Source: Saliniplasma sp051745305 (GTDB taxonomy: Archaea; Thermoplasmatota; Thermoplasmata; Halarchaeoplasmatales; Halarchaeoplasmataceae). Taken from it: 11,906 bases of DNA. The stretch spans positions 1 through 11,906 of the forward strand of contig JBNJDY010000046.1 of NCBI GenBank assembly GCA_051745305.1, given 5' to 3'. Positions 1-5,729 of this stretch are shown here, piece after piece. Every line of letters begins with the position of its first letter. Position 1 is the first letter of the stretch. The notes beneath the pieces are model-generated. The model saw nothing but the letters and a program-made list of their open reading frames with translations. It ran no database searches and had not been told where the DNA came from. The position numbers were made by a program, and so were the translations under genes.

Positions 1-125
1 ATCTTTCTTGAAGCTTCGATCTTAGTTAAACATTCTTCAGCTAGACCGACTTTTTCATACTCTCTAGCTACCCGATGAACATCCTGGACGGTGAGTCTTT
101 CTCCATCTATTACTACAGTCATCAT
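1..125 (-). CDS. hutH: Histidine ammonia-lyase (aromatic amino acid lyase), N-terminal fragment
   Basis: Only the first 41 codons are inside the window; the gene continues past the left edge. The reading begins Met-Met-Thr-Val-Val-Ile-Asp-Gly-Glu-Arg-Leu-Thr, followed by VQDVHRVAREYEKVGLAEE and KIEASRK. This matches the opening of histidine ammonia-lyases, where a short strand (IDGE-LT-EDV) is followed by a helix leading to an ALERVRASR-like segment. The enzyme deaminates L-histidine to urocanate, the first step of histidine degradation, using an MIO cofactor made from an Ala-Ser-Gly triad that lies beyond the window. Two adjacent ATG codons (starts at 125 and 122) are possible. The gene lies 38 bp downstream of the dUTPase stop on the same strand, but has its own TATA-like element, so it may be transcribed separately. 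Another MIO lyase is possible from so short a fragment. Confidence 0.72.
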   Translation of the reverse strand, partial: MMTVVIDGERLTVQDVHRVAREYEKVGLAEECLTKIEASRK

Positions 126-146
126 TACAACACATGTTTAGGCACT

Positions 147-157
147 ACTTTAAAATT
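147..157 (-). promoter_or_regulatory. TATA-like element for hutH
   Basis: On the minus strand the A/T stretch AATTTTAAAGT is centred about 27 bp upstream of the first hutH ATG. That is the normal archaeal TATA-to-TSS distance and predicts a leaderless transcript starting at about 125. Confidence 0.35.
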
Positions 158-163
158 CTGCTT

Positions 164-628
164 TTACAAATTGATACCTTTTGATTTTTGGTAATTTCCT
201 GAACGTTCACCGTATAATTTATCACTTCTACGATCCAACTTGTGAAATACCATCTGAGCGAAGGTTTCTCCTATAGGGATGGTTATTTCTCTGGAAGTGT
301 TATATGCGCTCAAAGTAAGATTTCCTTCGAAACCGGCATCTATCATTCCAAAGGAAGCAAGTACGCCTTTTCTAGCCCAAGTTGTTCTTATCCAAAGTTC
401 TCCTGCCACTTCCGGTGGAAATTTAACATATTCACGGGTCGATACCGCAAACCATGTTTGGGGCGGGATCGTAACTTCCTCTTCTTTTATTGGATCTTCA
501 CCTTTGATAGATATCTCATCTATAGTTAGATCGTACCCATTCGGTGTCAAGTTTTCTTCAGAAAAATGTTCTATCTGTAATAATTTTTCTTTTAGCAATT
601 CTTCAATCTGGCCGTCTGATAGGATCAT
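164..628 (-). CDS. dut: Archaeal dUTPase of the Dcd/Dut superfamily (probable dUTP pyrophosphatase)
   Basis: This 154-residue protein has the trimeric dUTPase/dCTP deaminase fold signatures. They are LTPNGYDL (27-34), a phosphate-binding IRTTWARKG (80-88) in place of the usual RSSxxR, MIDAGFEGNLTL (95-106), and a glycine/tyrosine-rich C-terminal YGERSGNYQKSKG (139-151). The length and the NLTL-x-x-YN block fit the short archaeal dUTPase family (about 150-156 residues) better than true dCTP deaminases (about 190-204 residues). At the position of the catalytic Glu of dCTP deaminases (LEFYN in E. coli), this protein has Ser107 (LSAYN). The Asp of the MIDAGF motif (Asp97), which corresponds to the water-activating Asp of dUTPases, is kept. 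I therefore infer hydrolysis of dUTP to dUMP and pyrophosphate, keeping uracil out of DNA and feeding dTMP synthesis. Automated annotation may well label it dCTP deaminase. It is divergent from the HEAT-repeat gene. Confidence 0.82.
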   Translation of the reverse strand: MILSDGQIEELLKEKLLQIEHFSEENLTPNGYDLTIDEISIKGEDPIKEEEVTIPPQTWFAVSTREYVKFPPEVAGELWIRTTWARKGVLASFGMIDAGFEGNLTLSAYNTSREITIPIGETFAQMVFHKLDRRSDKLYGERSGNYQKSKGINL

Positions 629-660
629 GTTATCATTTCTATTCCTACGGAGAGCTTAAG

Positions 661-669
661 ATTATTTAG
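661..669 (-). promoter_or_regulatory. TATA-like element for dut
   Basis: On the minus strand CTAAATAAT is centred about 37 bp upstream of the dut ATG, predicting a start near 639 and a leader of about 10 nt. It sits in the 118-bp divergent region shared with the HEAT-repeat gene. Confidence 0.3.
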
Positions 670-701
670 AATTTTTGAAACTTAAGTAATAATCGGAAAA
701 T

Positions 702-710
702 GTAAATAAA
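702..710 (+). promoter_or_regulatory. TATA-like element for the HEAT-repeat gene
   Basis: GTAAATAAA is preceded by the purine-rich CGGAAAA (694-700), which resembles a BRE. The predicted start near 732 leaves a leader of about 15 nt before the ATG at 747. Confidence 0.4.
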
Positions 711-746
711 AGAGTGGTTGTAGATTTAATCTATAGTTGATGCGAA

Positions 747-2033
747 ATGAAGGATGAGGGAAAATCTAGTGATGAGATTGAACTAGAAAAAACCATTCTT
801 GAAGGTGAGGATATAGAAAATAAAATAGACGCCATCAGCATGATTGATGGAAACAAGATCGATGACCTTTGGAAAGTTTTGAAAAAAGCTGCTTTATTAA
901 ATAGAAATGACCAGGTTAGGTGGGCTGCTGCAAAGGCTATCGGAAACGTTGGTAACGAGAAAATAATCAATGCAGTGATCCACGATTTCAAAAAGGGGGG
1001 AGCAGTACTTCGTAAAAGAGCGGCATTGATATTGGGTCAAATTGGTACGAAAGAAGTAAAAAAAGCTCTAGCGGAGAACATCGACGATGATGACCCTGAA
1101 GTTCGAGCTCAGATAGTTGATGCCCTCGGTGAAATCGGAGATGAAAATATTATACCTGTTCTGAGAGATGCTTTAGGAGATGAGTACCTGGATGTCAGGA
1201 GAAACGCTGCTCAAGCTTTGGGAGAGATCGGGGAAGAAGAACATATAGATTGTCTTCTCGAATGTTTAGATGATGACAAACCGGTAGTTAGAGGAATGGT
1301 TGCTTGCGCTCTAGGTGAGATCGGTAGTAAAAAAGCGGTACAACCTCTCCTCAAACATATACAGGACTCGAATGCTGATGTAAGATGTATGGTTATCTGG
1401 GCTTTGGGTGAGATCGGTGATGATAGTGCGATAGAGGCCGTCACCGAGGGACTTTATGATAGAGAAGAATCGGTGAAAGCAGCTGCAATAGAAGCTCTAG
1501 GTAAATTGGGTGATAAAAGAGCTGTTTTTGAATTGTTGAGGAGATTAAAGCATGAAGATGCAGATATAAGAAAGGAAGCGATAGATGCTCTAGGTTATCT
1601 CAAAGATGAAAAGGCTGTGAAGTATATCCGTCCTGCTCTATCCGATGAAGATATATGTGTTAGAAAATATGCGATCTTTGCTCTAGGGAGGATCAGGAAT
1701 GAAGAATGTGTTTATGATCTGATACGGTTGTTGTATTCTGGTAATCCAAAGATCAGGAGTATCTCAGCCTGGGCCCTTGGTGAAATAGGGAGTGATGAAG
1801 CCTGTGATGATCTTAAACAATGTCTAAATGACAATGACAAAAATACACGAAGAGATGCTGCTCTTGCACTGGGTAAGATAGGGTGTAGAGGCGCCGTAGA
1901 GGATATAAAACAACTGCTGAACGACGATGATAGATGGGTAAGAAAATTTGCTATAGATGCCCTTAAGATGATATGTGACGAAAACGAAATAGAGGGTATA
2001 ATCGATGAACTCGATGGTTTAGAGGAAGTGTAA
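747..2033 (+). CDS. HEAT-repeat (PBS-lyase-type) scaffold protein
   Basis: This 428-residue protein is built almost entirely of about 12 tandem HEAT-like repeats with a strict 31-residue period, from about residue 60 to the C-terminus. The recurring core is [A/D]ALGEIGD-x-x-A-[VI]-x-x-L-x-x-x-L-x-D-[DE]-[DN]-x-x-VR-x-x-A. These are the short HEAT_2/E-Z type repeats first known from phycobilisome lyases, here with no phycobilisome context. Such solenoids bind proteins or nucleoproteins; no catalytic domain is visible. The first 40 residues are acidic and non-repetitive, and the C-terminus is short and acidic. The ATG at 747 is chosen because the upstream ATG at 740 runs into a stop after five codons, and because a TATA-like element lies at 702-710. 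The partner and role are unknown. It is divergent from dut and 75 bp upstream of the transporter. Confidence 0.85.
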   Translation: MKDEGKSSDEIELEKTILEGEDIENKIDAISMIDGNKIDDLWKVLKKAALLNRNDQVRWAAAKAIGNVGNEKIINAVIHDFKKGGAVLRKRAALILGQIGTKEVKKALAENIDDDDPEVRAQIVDALGEIGDENIIPVLRDALGDEYLDVRRNAAQALGEIGEEEHIDCLLECLDDDKPVVRGMVACALGEIGSKKAVQPLLKHIQDSNADVRCMVIWALGEIGDDSAIEAVTEGLYDREESVKAAAIEALGKLGDKRAVFELLRRLKHEDADIRKEAIDALGYLKDEKAVKYIRPALSDEDICVRKYAIFALGRIRNEECVYDLIRLLYSGNPKIRSISAWALGEIGSDEACDDLKQCLNDNDKNTRRDAALALGKIGCRGAVEDIKQLLNDDDRWVRKFAIDALKMICDENEIEGIIDELDGLEEV

Positions 2034-2072
2034 GATTATAAACTACTTTAACCCTCATGTATAATAGAATTT

Positions 2073-2080
2073 CTTATATA
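2073..2080 (+). promoter_or_regulatory. TATA-like element for the EamA transporter
   Basis: CTTATATA is centred about 32 bp upstream of the ATG at 2109, predicting a TSS near 2102 and a leader of about 7 nt. A second A/T element just downstream (about 2085-2093) would instead favour the ATG at 2121. Confidence 0.38.
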
Positions 2081-2108
2081 GTTGATGATATAGATACTCA
2101 ACTGTCCT

Positions 2109-3035
2109 ATGAAATTAGATATGGTCGGAAAGAAACAGACTATTGTTTTACTTCTATCAACCGTGATATGGGGAATTTCGTTTCCAATTATCAAGATCTC
2201 TTTAGATCATATGCTTCCTTTAACATTAGGTTTGATGAGGATGGTGTTCGGAGCTGTGCCTCTGATAGCATACATGCTTTACACTCAATCCAAGGATAAA
2301 ATTATTAATACGTTCAAAATCGGATTTATACCTATCACGGGTATAGCTGTTACCCAATTTTTTTTACCGCTTGCTGCACAAAATATCGGAATGAACATGA
2401 TGGATCCTGAGAGTGCCGCCTCTATGAGTTCCATATTGCAGACAACAACTCCCATATTTGCCATAATATTATCATCCATATTCCTACGGGAATATATCGG
2501 TATAAAGAAGGCTTTAGGGACGGCTATAGGGTTAATCGGAACTGTGATGCTAGTTTCCGAAGGGGGGAGATTCATATTAGGTCCCTATGTGATAGGAAAT
2601 CTTTTACTAATGAGTACATCTATTTCCTACGGTTTTTCAGGGATCATCGCTAAGAAGAACCTGGAAAAGATAGATCCACTCCCGATGATCACTTTCTCCA
2701 TGATAATGGCAACGGTCTTTTTCTTACCGACATCTCTCTTAGGCGAACCGATATCTCATATATCTGGAGTCTCTATAAACGTATGGTTATTGGTTCTTTT
2801 TTTGGGGTTGGCTTCCAACGGCATCGCAATGATCATGTGGTATATAGTACTGACTTCTAACGAACTGTCCAAACAGATATCTTTTACCTATTTGATTCCA
2901 CTCTTCGGTGTGGTCTTCTCGAACCTGTTCATAGGTGAGATAATAAGTATTCGAACAGTAGTTTTTGGTGTGATCACCATAGTAGGTATTTCTATCGCTC
3001 AATACGGTAGGAAGAAAAAACCGTTAAAAGAATAG
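2109..3035 (+). CDS. EamA/DMT-superfamily transporter (10 TM)
   Basis: This 308-residue, strongly hydrophobic protein has the layout of the drug/metabolite transporter superfamily: two EamA modules of five helices each, roughly residues 8-140 and 150-295. The first helix contains the family-typical W-G-x-S-F-P segment (VIWGISFPIIK). The end of module 1 has SIFLREYIGIKKALGTAIGLIG, written here as SIFLREYIG followed by a helix, where EamA proteins usually carry an E-x-x-x-x-x-x-G turn. The second module ends with FIGEIIS followed by a helix and a basic RKKK tail, which predicts a cytoplasmic C-terminus. The substrate is not predictable; relatives export amino acids, nucleotides or toxic metabolites. 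The start could be ATG 2109 or ATG 2121 (removing four residues), and neither choice affects helix 1. It is followed by a T6 run at 3058-3063. Confidence 0.85.
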   Translation: MKLDMVGKKQTIVLLLSTVIWGISFPIIKISLDHMLPLTLGLMRMVFGAVPLIAYMLYTQSKDKIINTFKIGFIPITGIAVTQFFLPLAAQNIGMNMMDPESAASMSSILQTTTPIFAIILSSIFLREYIGIKKALGTAIGLIGTVMLVSEGGRFILGPYVIGNLLLMSTSISYGFSGIIAKKNLEKIDPLPMITFSMIMATVFFLPTSLLGEPISHISGVSINVWLLVLFLGLASNGIAMIMWYIVLTSNELSKQISFTYLIPLFGVVFSNLFIGEIISIRTVVFGVITIVGISIAQYGRKKKPLKE

Positions 3036-3057
3036 GATATCCGTTAGACCAAAAACA

Positions 3058-3063
3058 TTTTTT
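3058..3063 (+). terminator. T-tract, possible intrinsic terminator after the transporter gene
   Basis: A run of six T follows an A-rich stretch, 23 bp downstream of the transporter stop. Archaeal termination often needs only such a U-tract. There is no clear hairpin, so support is weak. Confidence 0.3.
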
Positions 3064-3091
3064 GCGTTCAAGTTCTAAATATATTGATAAT

Positions 3092-4162
3092 ATGTTGATG
3101 ACTCCGGGACCGACCGAGATACCTGAAGGTGTCAGGAAGGCTATGGCTAAAGAGATAATGAATCCAGATATTGATGAAGATTTTTTTGAATTCTATCACG
3201 GATTGGAGAAAAAGGTCAAAGAAGTTTACGAAACTGATGAAGATATACTGATACTCGGTGGTGAAGGGATACTGGGTCTGGAAGCTGCTATTGCTTCTAC
3301 CATCAAAAAAGGTGATAAAGTACTCTGTATCAGCAATGGGATCTATGGAGACGGGTTCGCAGATTTTGTCAAGATGTACGGCGGAGAACCTGTTATGTTA
3401 AAATCATCTTATGATGAACCTTTGAAGGTAGAAGAAGTTGAAAGTAAGGTAGATGTGGAGGAGTTCAAAGCCGCTACAATGGTGCATTGTGAAACTCCAA
3501 CAGGAGTCCTTAACGATCTGAGAGAGATTCTTGAAGTTTTGAAAGATCATGAAGTTTTATCTATCGTCGATGCAGTTTCATCACTAGGCGGGACCGAGGT
3601 TCCAGTCGATAAGATGGATATCTGTATAGGTGGGTCTCAGAAATGTTTCAGCTCTCCGCCGGGATTGACCACGATATCTGTCAGTGAATATGCTTGGGAA
3701 GTCATGGAAGGTAAGGAGCAGAACACCTACTACACCAACCTTCCTATCTGGAAGGATATGTGGTTCGGAGATGAATACTTTCCTTATACACACTTAGTTT
3801 CCAACTTGTACGCTCTCGACGGATCTATGAATATCATTTTAGATGAAGGTTTAGAGAAGGTTTTTGATAGACATGAAAGGATGGCTGAACTTTGCAGGGA
3901 ACGGGTTAACGAGATGGGGTTAGAGATATATCCTTCCAAAGAAAGTTTATCGTCTCCAACGGTTACCGCTATCAAGATGGAAGGAAAAGCATTGAGAGTC
4001 CAGAAAAAGATGAAGGAAGAACACGACATCTTGTTAGCGACCAGTCTGGGTGAGTTAGAAGACCAGATACTTAGAATTGGACACATGGGTCACAATGCGT
4101 ACGAAGAAAAGGTTGTTCGTACAATGGATGCCTTGGGAGATGTGTTGGAAGGGATGTTATAA
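3092..4162 (+). CDS. Class V aminotransferase (alanine/serine-glyoxylate or -pyruvate type)
   Basis: From ATG 3092 the protein has 356 residues. It opens MLMTPGPTEIPEGV, the hallmark N-terminus of the AGXT/serine-pyruvate subgroup of fold-type I PLP enzymes. Further family signatures are ILGGEGILGLEAA (PLP phosphate region), HCETPTGVLND, LSIVDAVSSLGG with Asp160 expected to pair with the PLP pyridine nitrogen, and GGSQKCFSSPPG with the Schiff-base lysine at Lys184. The C-terminal small domain ends in LRIGHMGH, which is also typical. Such enzymes transfer amino groups between alanine, serine or aspartate and glyoxylate or pyruvate; the exact substrate cannot be read from sequence. A TTG at 3062 would add ten residues (MRSSSKYIDN). 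I prefer the ATG because the TTG lies inside a T-tract and homologues begin near the PGPT motif. It faces tRNA-Arg, with 11 bp between them. Confidence 0.88.
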   Translation: MLMTPGPTEIPEGVRKAMAKEIMNPDIDEDFFEFYHGLEKKVKEVYETDEDILILGGEGILGLEAAIASTIKKGDKVLCISNGIYGDGFADFVKMYGGEPVMLKSSYDEPLKVEEVESKVDVEEFKAATMVHCETPTGVLNDLREILEVLKDHEVLSIVDAVSSLGGTEVPVDKMDICIGGSQKCFSSPPGLTTISVSEYAWEVMEGKEQNTYYTNLPIWKDMWFGDEYFPYTHLVSNLYALDGSMNIILDEGLEKVFDRHERMAELCRERVNEMGLEIYPSKESLSSPTVTAIKMEGKALRVQKKMKEEHDILLATSLGELEDQILRIGHMGHNAYEEKVVRTMDALGDVLEGML

Positions 4163-4173
4163 TAAGCAAAGAA

Positions 4174-4247
4174 CGGACCCTGGGGGATTCGAACCCCCGT
4201 CCTCGGCTCCGAAAGCCGAAAGGATATCCAGACTACCCTAAGGGCCC
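4174..4247 (-). tRNA. tRNA-Arg (anticodon TCG)
   Basis: A 74-nt cloverleaf on the minus strand. The acceptor stem GGGCCCT pairs with AGGGTCC (one G-T pair), with discriminator G. The anticodon stem TCGGC/GCCGA encloses loop TTTCGGA, giving anticodon TCG, which reads CGA. The T arm is GGGGG-TTCGAAT-CCCCC. The D stem is weak, with G10-T25 and a T13-T22 mismatch, though A14, G18G19 and A21 are in place. The variable region is 4 nt, ruling out a class II tRNA. CCA is not encoded and no intron is seen. Confidence 0.93.
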
Positions 4248-4278
4248 ATATTGGACAGATGAATATCTTATCGGTTGA

Positions 4279-4287
4279 TTTATTATT
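4279..4287 (-). promoter_or_regulatory. TATA-like element for tRNA-Arg
   Basis: AATAATAAA on the minus strand is centred about 36 bp upstream of the mature tRNA 5' end, predicting a short leader of about 10 nt. Co-transcription from the tRNA-Gln promoter is equally possible because the two genes are only 71 nt apart. Confidence 0.3.
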
Positions 4288-4318
4288 TTCCGTTTTCGTG
4301 AAATCAAAAATTAAAAGA

Positions 4319-4391
4319 TAGCCCCGGGCGGATTCGAACCGCCGTAATGAGGACCAGAACCTCACATGATTGACCACTACATTACGGGGCT
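4319..4391 (-). tRNA. tRNA-Gln (anticodon CTG)
   Basis: A 73-nt cloverleaf on the minus strand. The acceptor stem AGCCCCG pairs perfectly with CGGGGCT; the discriminator is A. The anticodon stem TGAGG/CCTCA encloses TTCTGGT, giving anticodon CTG (codon CAG). The T arm is GGCGG-TTCGAAT-CCGCC. The A1-U72 first pair and the D-loop sequence AGTGGTCAA resemble archaeal tRNA-Gln, which is charged through Glu-tRNA amidation. CCA is not encoded. Confidence 0.94.
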
Positions 4392-4420
4392 GATAAGTGG
4401 AAGGGAGATAATAGAGGTGT

Positions 4421-4427
4421 ATTAAAT
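4421..4427 (-). promoter_or_regulatory. TATA-like element for tRNA-Gln
   Basis: ATTTAAT on the minus strand lies about 33 bp upstream of the tRNA-Gln 5' end, predicting a leader of about 7 nt. It may drive both tRNA genes. Confidence 0.4.
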
Positions 4428-4461
4428 GCTTATTGGTCGATGTGAGTTCTATCAAATAGTG

Positions 4462-4468
4462 TTATATA
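4462..4468 (+). promoter_or_regulatory. TATA box for the small membrane protein gene
   Basis: TTATATA is centred at 4465, so the TSS is expected at about 4491, three bases before the ATG at 4494. This supports a leaderless transcript and the internal ATG over the upstream TTG at 4476. Confidence 0.5.
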
Positions 4469-4493
4469 TCTCTTTTTGGATAATCATAGCGTT

Positions 4494-4673
4494 ATGGAGA
4501 TGTTAGAAGTACTTCCGATAGCCATGTTCGCCACTGCTATGGCGGTTCTAACATGGTTTGTACTTTACCAATACACAGATATCCAAATCTTTCAATCCTT
4601 TTACTCGGCTCTAATATTCCCTATAATCTTTGGTTTCGTGATGATATTTATCTATAAAAAGTACAAGAGATGA
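4494..4673 (+). CDS. Small two-helix membrane protein, function unknown
   Basis: This is a 59-residue protein with two predicted transmembrane segments, about residues 6-27 (VLPIAMFATAMAVLTWFVLY) and 36-52 (SALIFPIIFGFVMIFIY). It ends in the basic tail KKYKR, which by the positive-inside rule puts both termini in the cytoplasm. I do not recognise the family. The ATG at 4494 is preferred because a TATA box sits about 29 bp upstream; a TTG at 4476 would add six polar residues (MDNHSV) with no promoter support. It precedes queA by 51 bp on the same strand, but the T-tract just after it and the A/T element before queA argue against a tight operon. Coding potential rests on hydrophobic periodicity and the promoter, not on a recognised family. 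Confidence 0.6.
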   Translation: MEMLEVLPIAMFATAMAVLTWFVLYQYTDIQIFQSFYSALIFPIIFGFVMIFIYKKYKR

Positions 4674-4695
4674 TCCATTTTTCGTCCATCAACAT

Positions 4696-4704
4696 TTTAG
4701 TATA
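4696..4704 (+). promoter_or_regulatory. TATA-like element for queA-tgt
   Basis: TTTAGTATA is centred about 25 bp upstream of the queA ATG, consistent with a leaderless start at about 4725. A purine-rich AGGGGAGA directly before the ATG could instead act as a closely spaced Shine-Dalgarno on a transcript from further upstream. Confidence 0.33.
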
Positions 4705-4724
4705 AGTTCTTAGATAGGGGAGAC

Positions 4725-5729
4725 ATGAAACTTTCAGACTTCGATTACGAGTTGGATGAAAGCTTGATCGCTCAAGAACCTGTAAGACCTAGACACGATT
4801 CTAGATTACTTTACCTGAAAAACGAAGGTTATGAACATCTCAAATTCTCAGAATTACCAACTTTACTCAGAGAAGGCGACGTCCTAGTTAAAAACAGATC
4901 GAAAGTCATCCCAGCAAGGGTCCATGGACAAAAAGATACCGGCGGGAAGGTCGAGATTTTGTTCTACAGGGAGACTGAAGAGGGATGGTTGTCTATGGTA
5001 AAGGGTAACAACATCCAGGTGGGAAGAAAATTGTACGTTGAAGATGAACCTATCGATATTTTAAAGAACAAAAAAGAAGGGATGTTCATTTTGGACTGTG
5101 AAAATCCGAAGAAATTGATGAAAGAATATGGTGAGATGCCGACTCCACCTTACATAAAAAAGCAGATCGAAAAGCCGCAGGAGTATCAGACTATCTATGC
5201 TGAAGATAAAGGATCCATAGCAGCCCCGACGGCAGGTCTGCACTTCACAAAGGAAATCTTAGATGAGATCCGACAGAAGGGTGTAGAGATGTATGATGTT
5301 ATCTTACACGTGGGCCCAGGTACCTTTTTACCGGTTCATGATGAGAACATCGATAAACATGAGATGGGAAAAGAATATTACGAGATCCCAGAAAGCACAG
5401 CGGAAGGGATTACAAAAGCCAATGAAGAAGGTAGAAGGGTTATATTGGTAGGTACTACAACAGTTAGAGCTGTCGAAACCGCTTCAACTAATGAAGTAGT
5501 CAGGTCTGAAAAGGGTTGGACTGATCTATTCATCCGACCGGGATACGAATTTCAGTCTGGAATGGATTTATTACTTACTAACTTTCACTTACCGAAATCG
5601 ACTCTTATAATGCTAGTGAGTGCTTTCGCCGGAAGAGAATGTGTATTGGACGCCTACGATGAAGCGGTTGAAGAAGAATACAGATTCTATAGTTTTGGAG
5701 ATGCGATGTTAGTGGAGGGAGAGAAATGA
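4725..5729 (+). CDS. queA: S-adenosylmethionine:tRNA ribosyltransferase-isomerase QueA
   Basis: QueA transfers and isomerises the ribosyl moiety of SAM onto preQ1 already in tRNA, giving epoxyqueuosine at wobble position 34. The 334-residue protein is close to full length for the family (about 340-355). Clear family blocks in order are LIAQEPVRPRHDSRLL (14-29), DVLVKNRSKVIPAR (52-65), GEMPTPPYI (136-144), SIAAPTAGLHFT (164-175), LHVGPGTFLPV (194-204), GTTTVRAVE (243-251), the signature TNFHLPKSTLIMLVSAFAG (285-303) and YRFYSFGDAML (319-329). A small deviation is KNRSK where bacterial enzymes usually have FNDTR or FNNTK. The stop overlaps the tgt start (ATGA), so the two genes are translationally coupled. 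QueA is typically bacterial; its presence beside archaeal genes is notable. Confidence 0.95.
   Translation: MKLSDFDYELDESLIAQEPVRPRHDSRLLYLKNEGYEHLKFSELPTLLREGDVLVKNRSKVIPARVHGQKDTGGKVEILFYRETEEGWLSMVKGNNIQVGRKLYVEDEPIDILKNKKEGMFILDCENPKKLMKEYGEMPTPPYIKKQIEKPQEYQTIYAEDKGSIAAPTAGLHFTKEILDEIRQKGVEMYDVILHVGPGTFLPVHDENIDKHEMGKEYYEIPESTAEGITKANEEGRRVILVGTTTVRAVETASTNEVVRSEKGWTDLFIRPGYEFQSGMDLLLTNFHLPKSTLIMLVSAFAGRECVLDAYDEAVEEEYRFYSFGDAMLVEGEK
5714..5721 (+). promoter_or_regulatory. Shine-Dalgarno for tgt, inside the queA 3' end
   Basis: GGAGGGAG lies 4 nt before the tgt ATG at 5726. It fits an internal operon gene translated by SD recognition, in contrast to the leaderless-looking first genes of the window. 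Confidence 0.6.

Noticed and set aside
164..628. Annotation as dCTP deaminase
   Set aside because: The catalytic Glu of that family is replaced by Ser and the length fits the short archaeal dUTPases.
279..659. Plus-strand open frame antisense to dut
   Set aside because: Serine-rich, no promoter or family, and wholly explained by the dut reading on the other strand.
655..686. Pair of CTTAAG palindromes 26 bp apart between dut and the HEAT gene
   Set aside because: Short A/T-rich 6-mers are expected by chance here and there is no extended dyad or known regulator; not supported as an operator.
2057..2299. Overlapping plus-strand open frame at the 5' end of the transporter gene
   Set aside because: It is out of frame with a clear 10-TM transporter, has no domain and an arbitrary composition; a frame shadow.
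4090..4455. Minus-strand open frame across both tRNAs
   Set aside because: It runs through two well-formed tRNA cloverleafs and the aminotransferase 3' end; not a gene.
4674..4724. preQ1 riboswitch upstream of queA
   Set aside because: The gap is only 51 bp and shows no hairpin plus A-rich tail typical of preQ1-I. An archaeal TATA-like element explains the A/T content.
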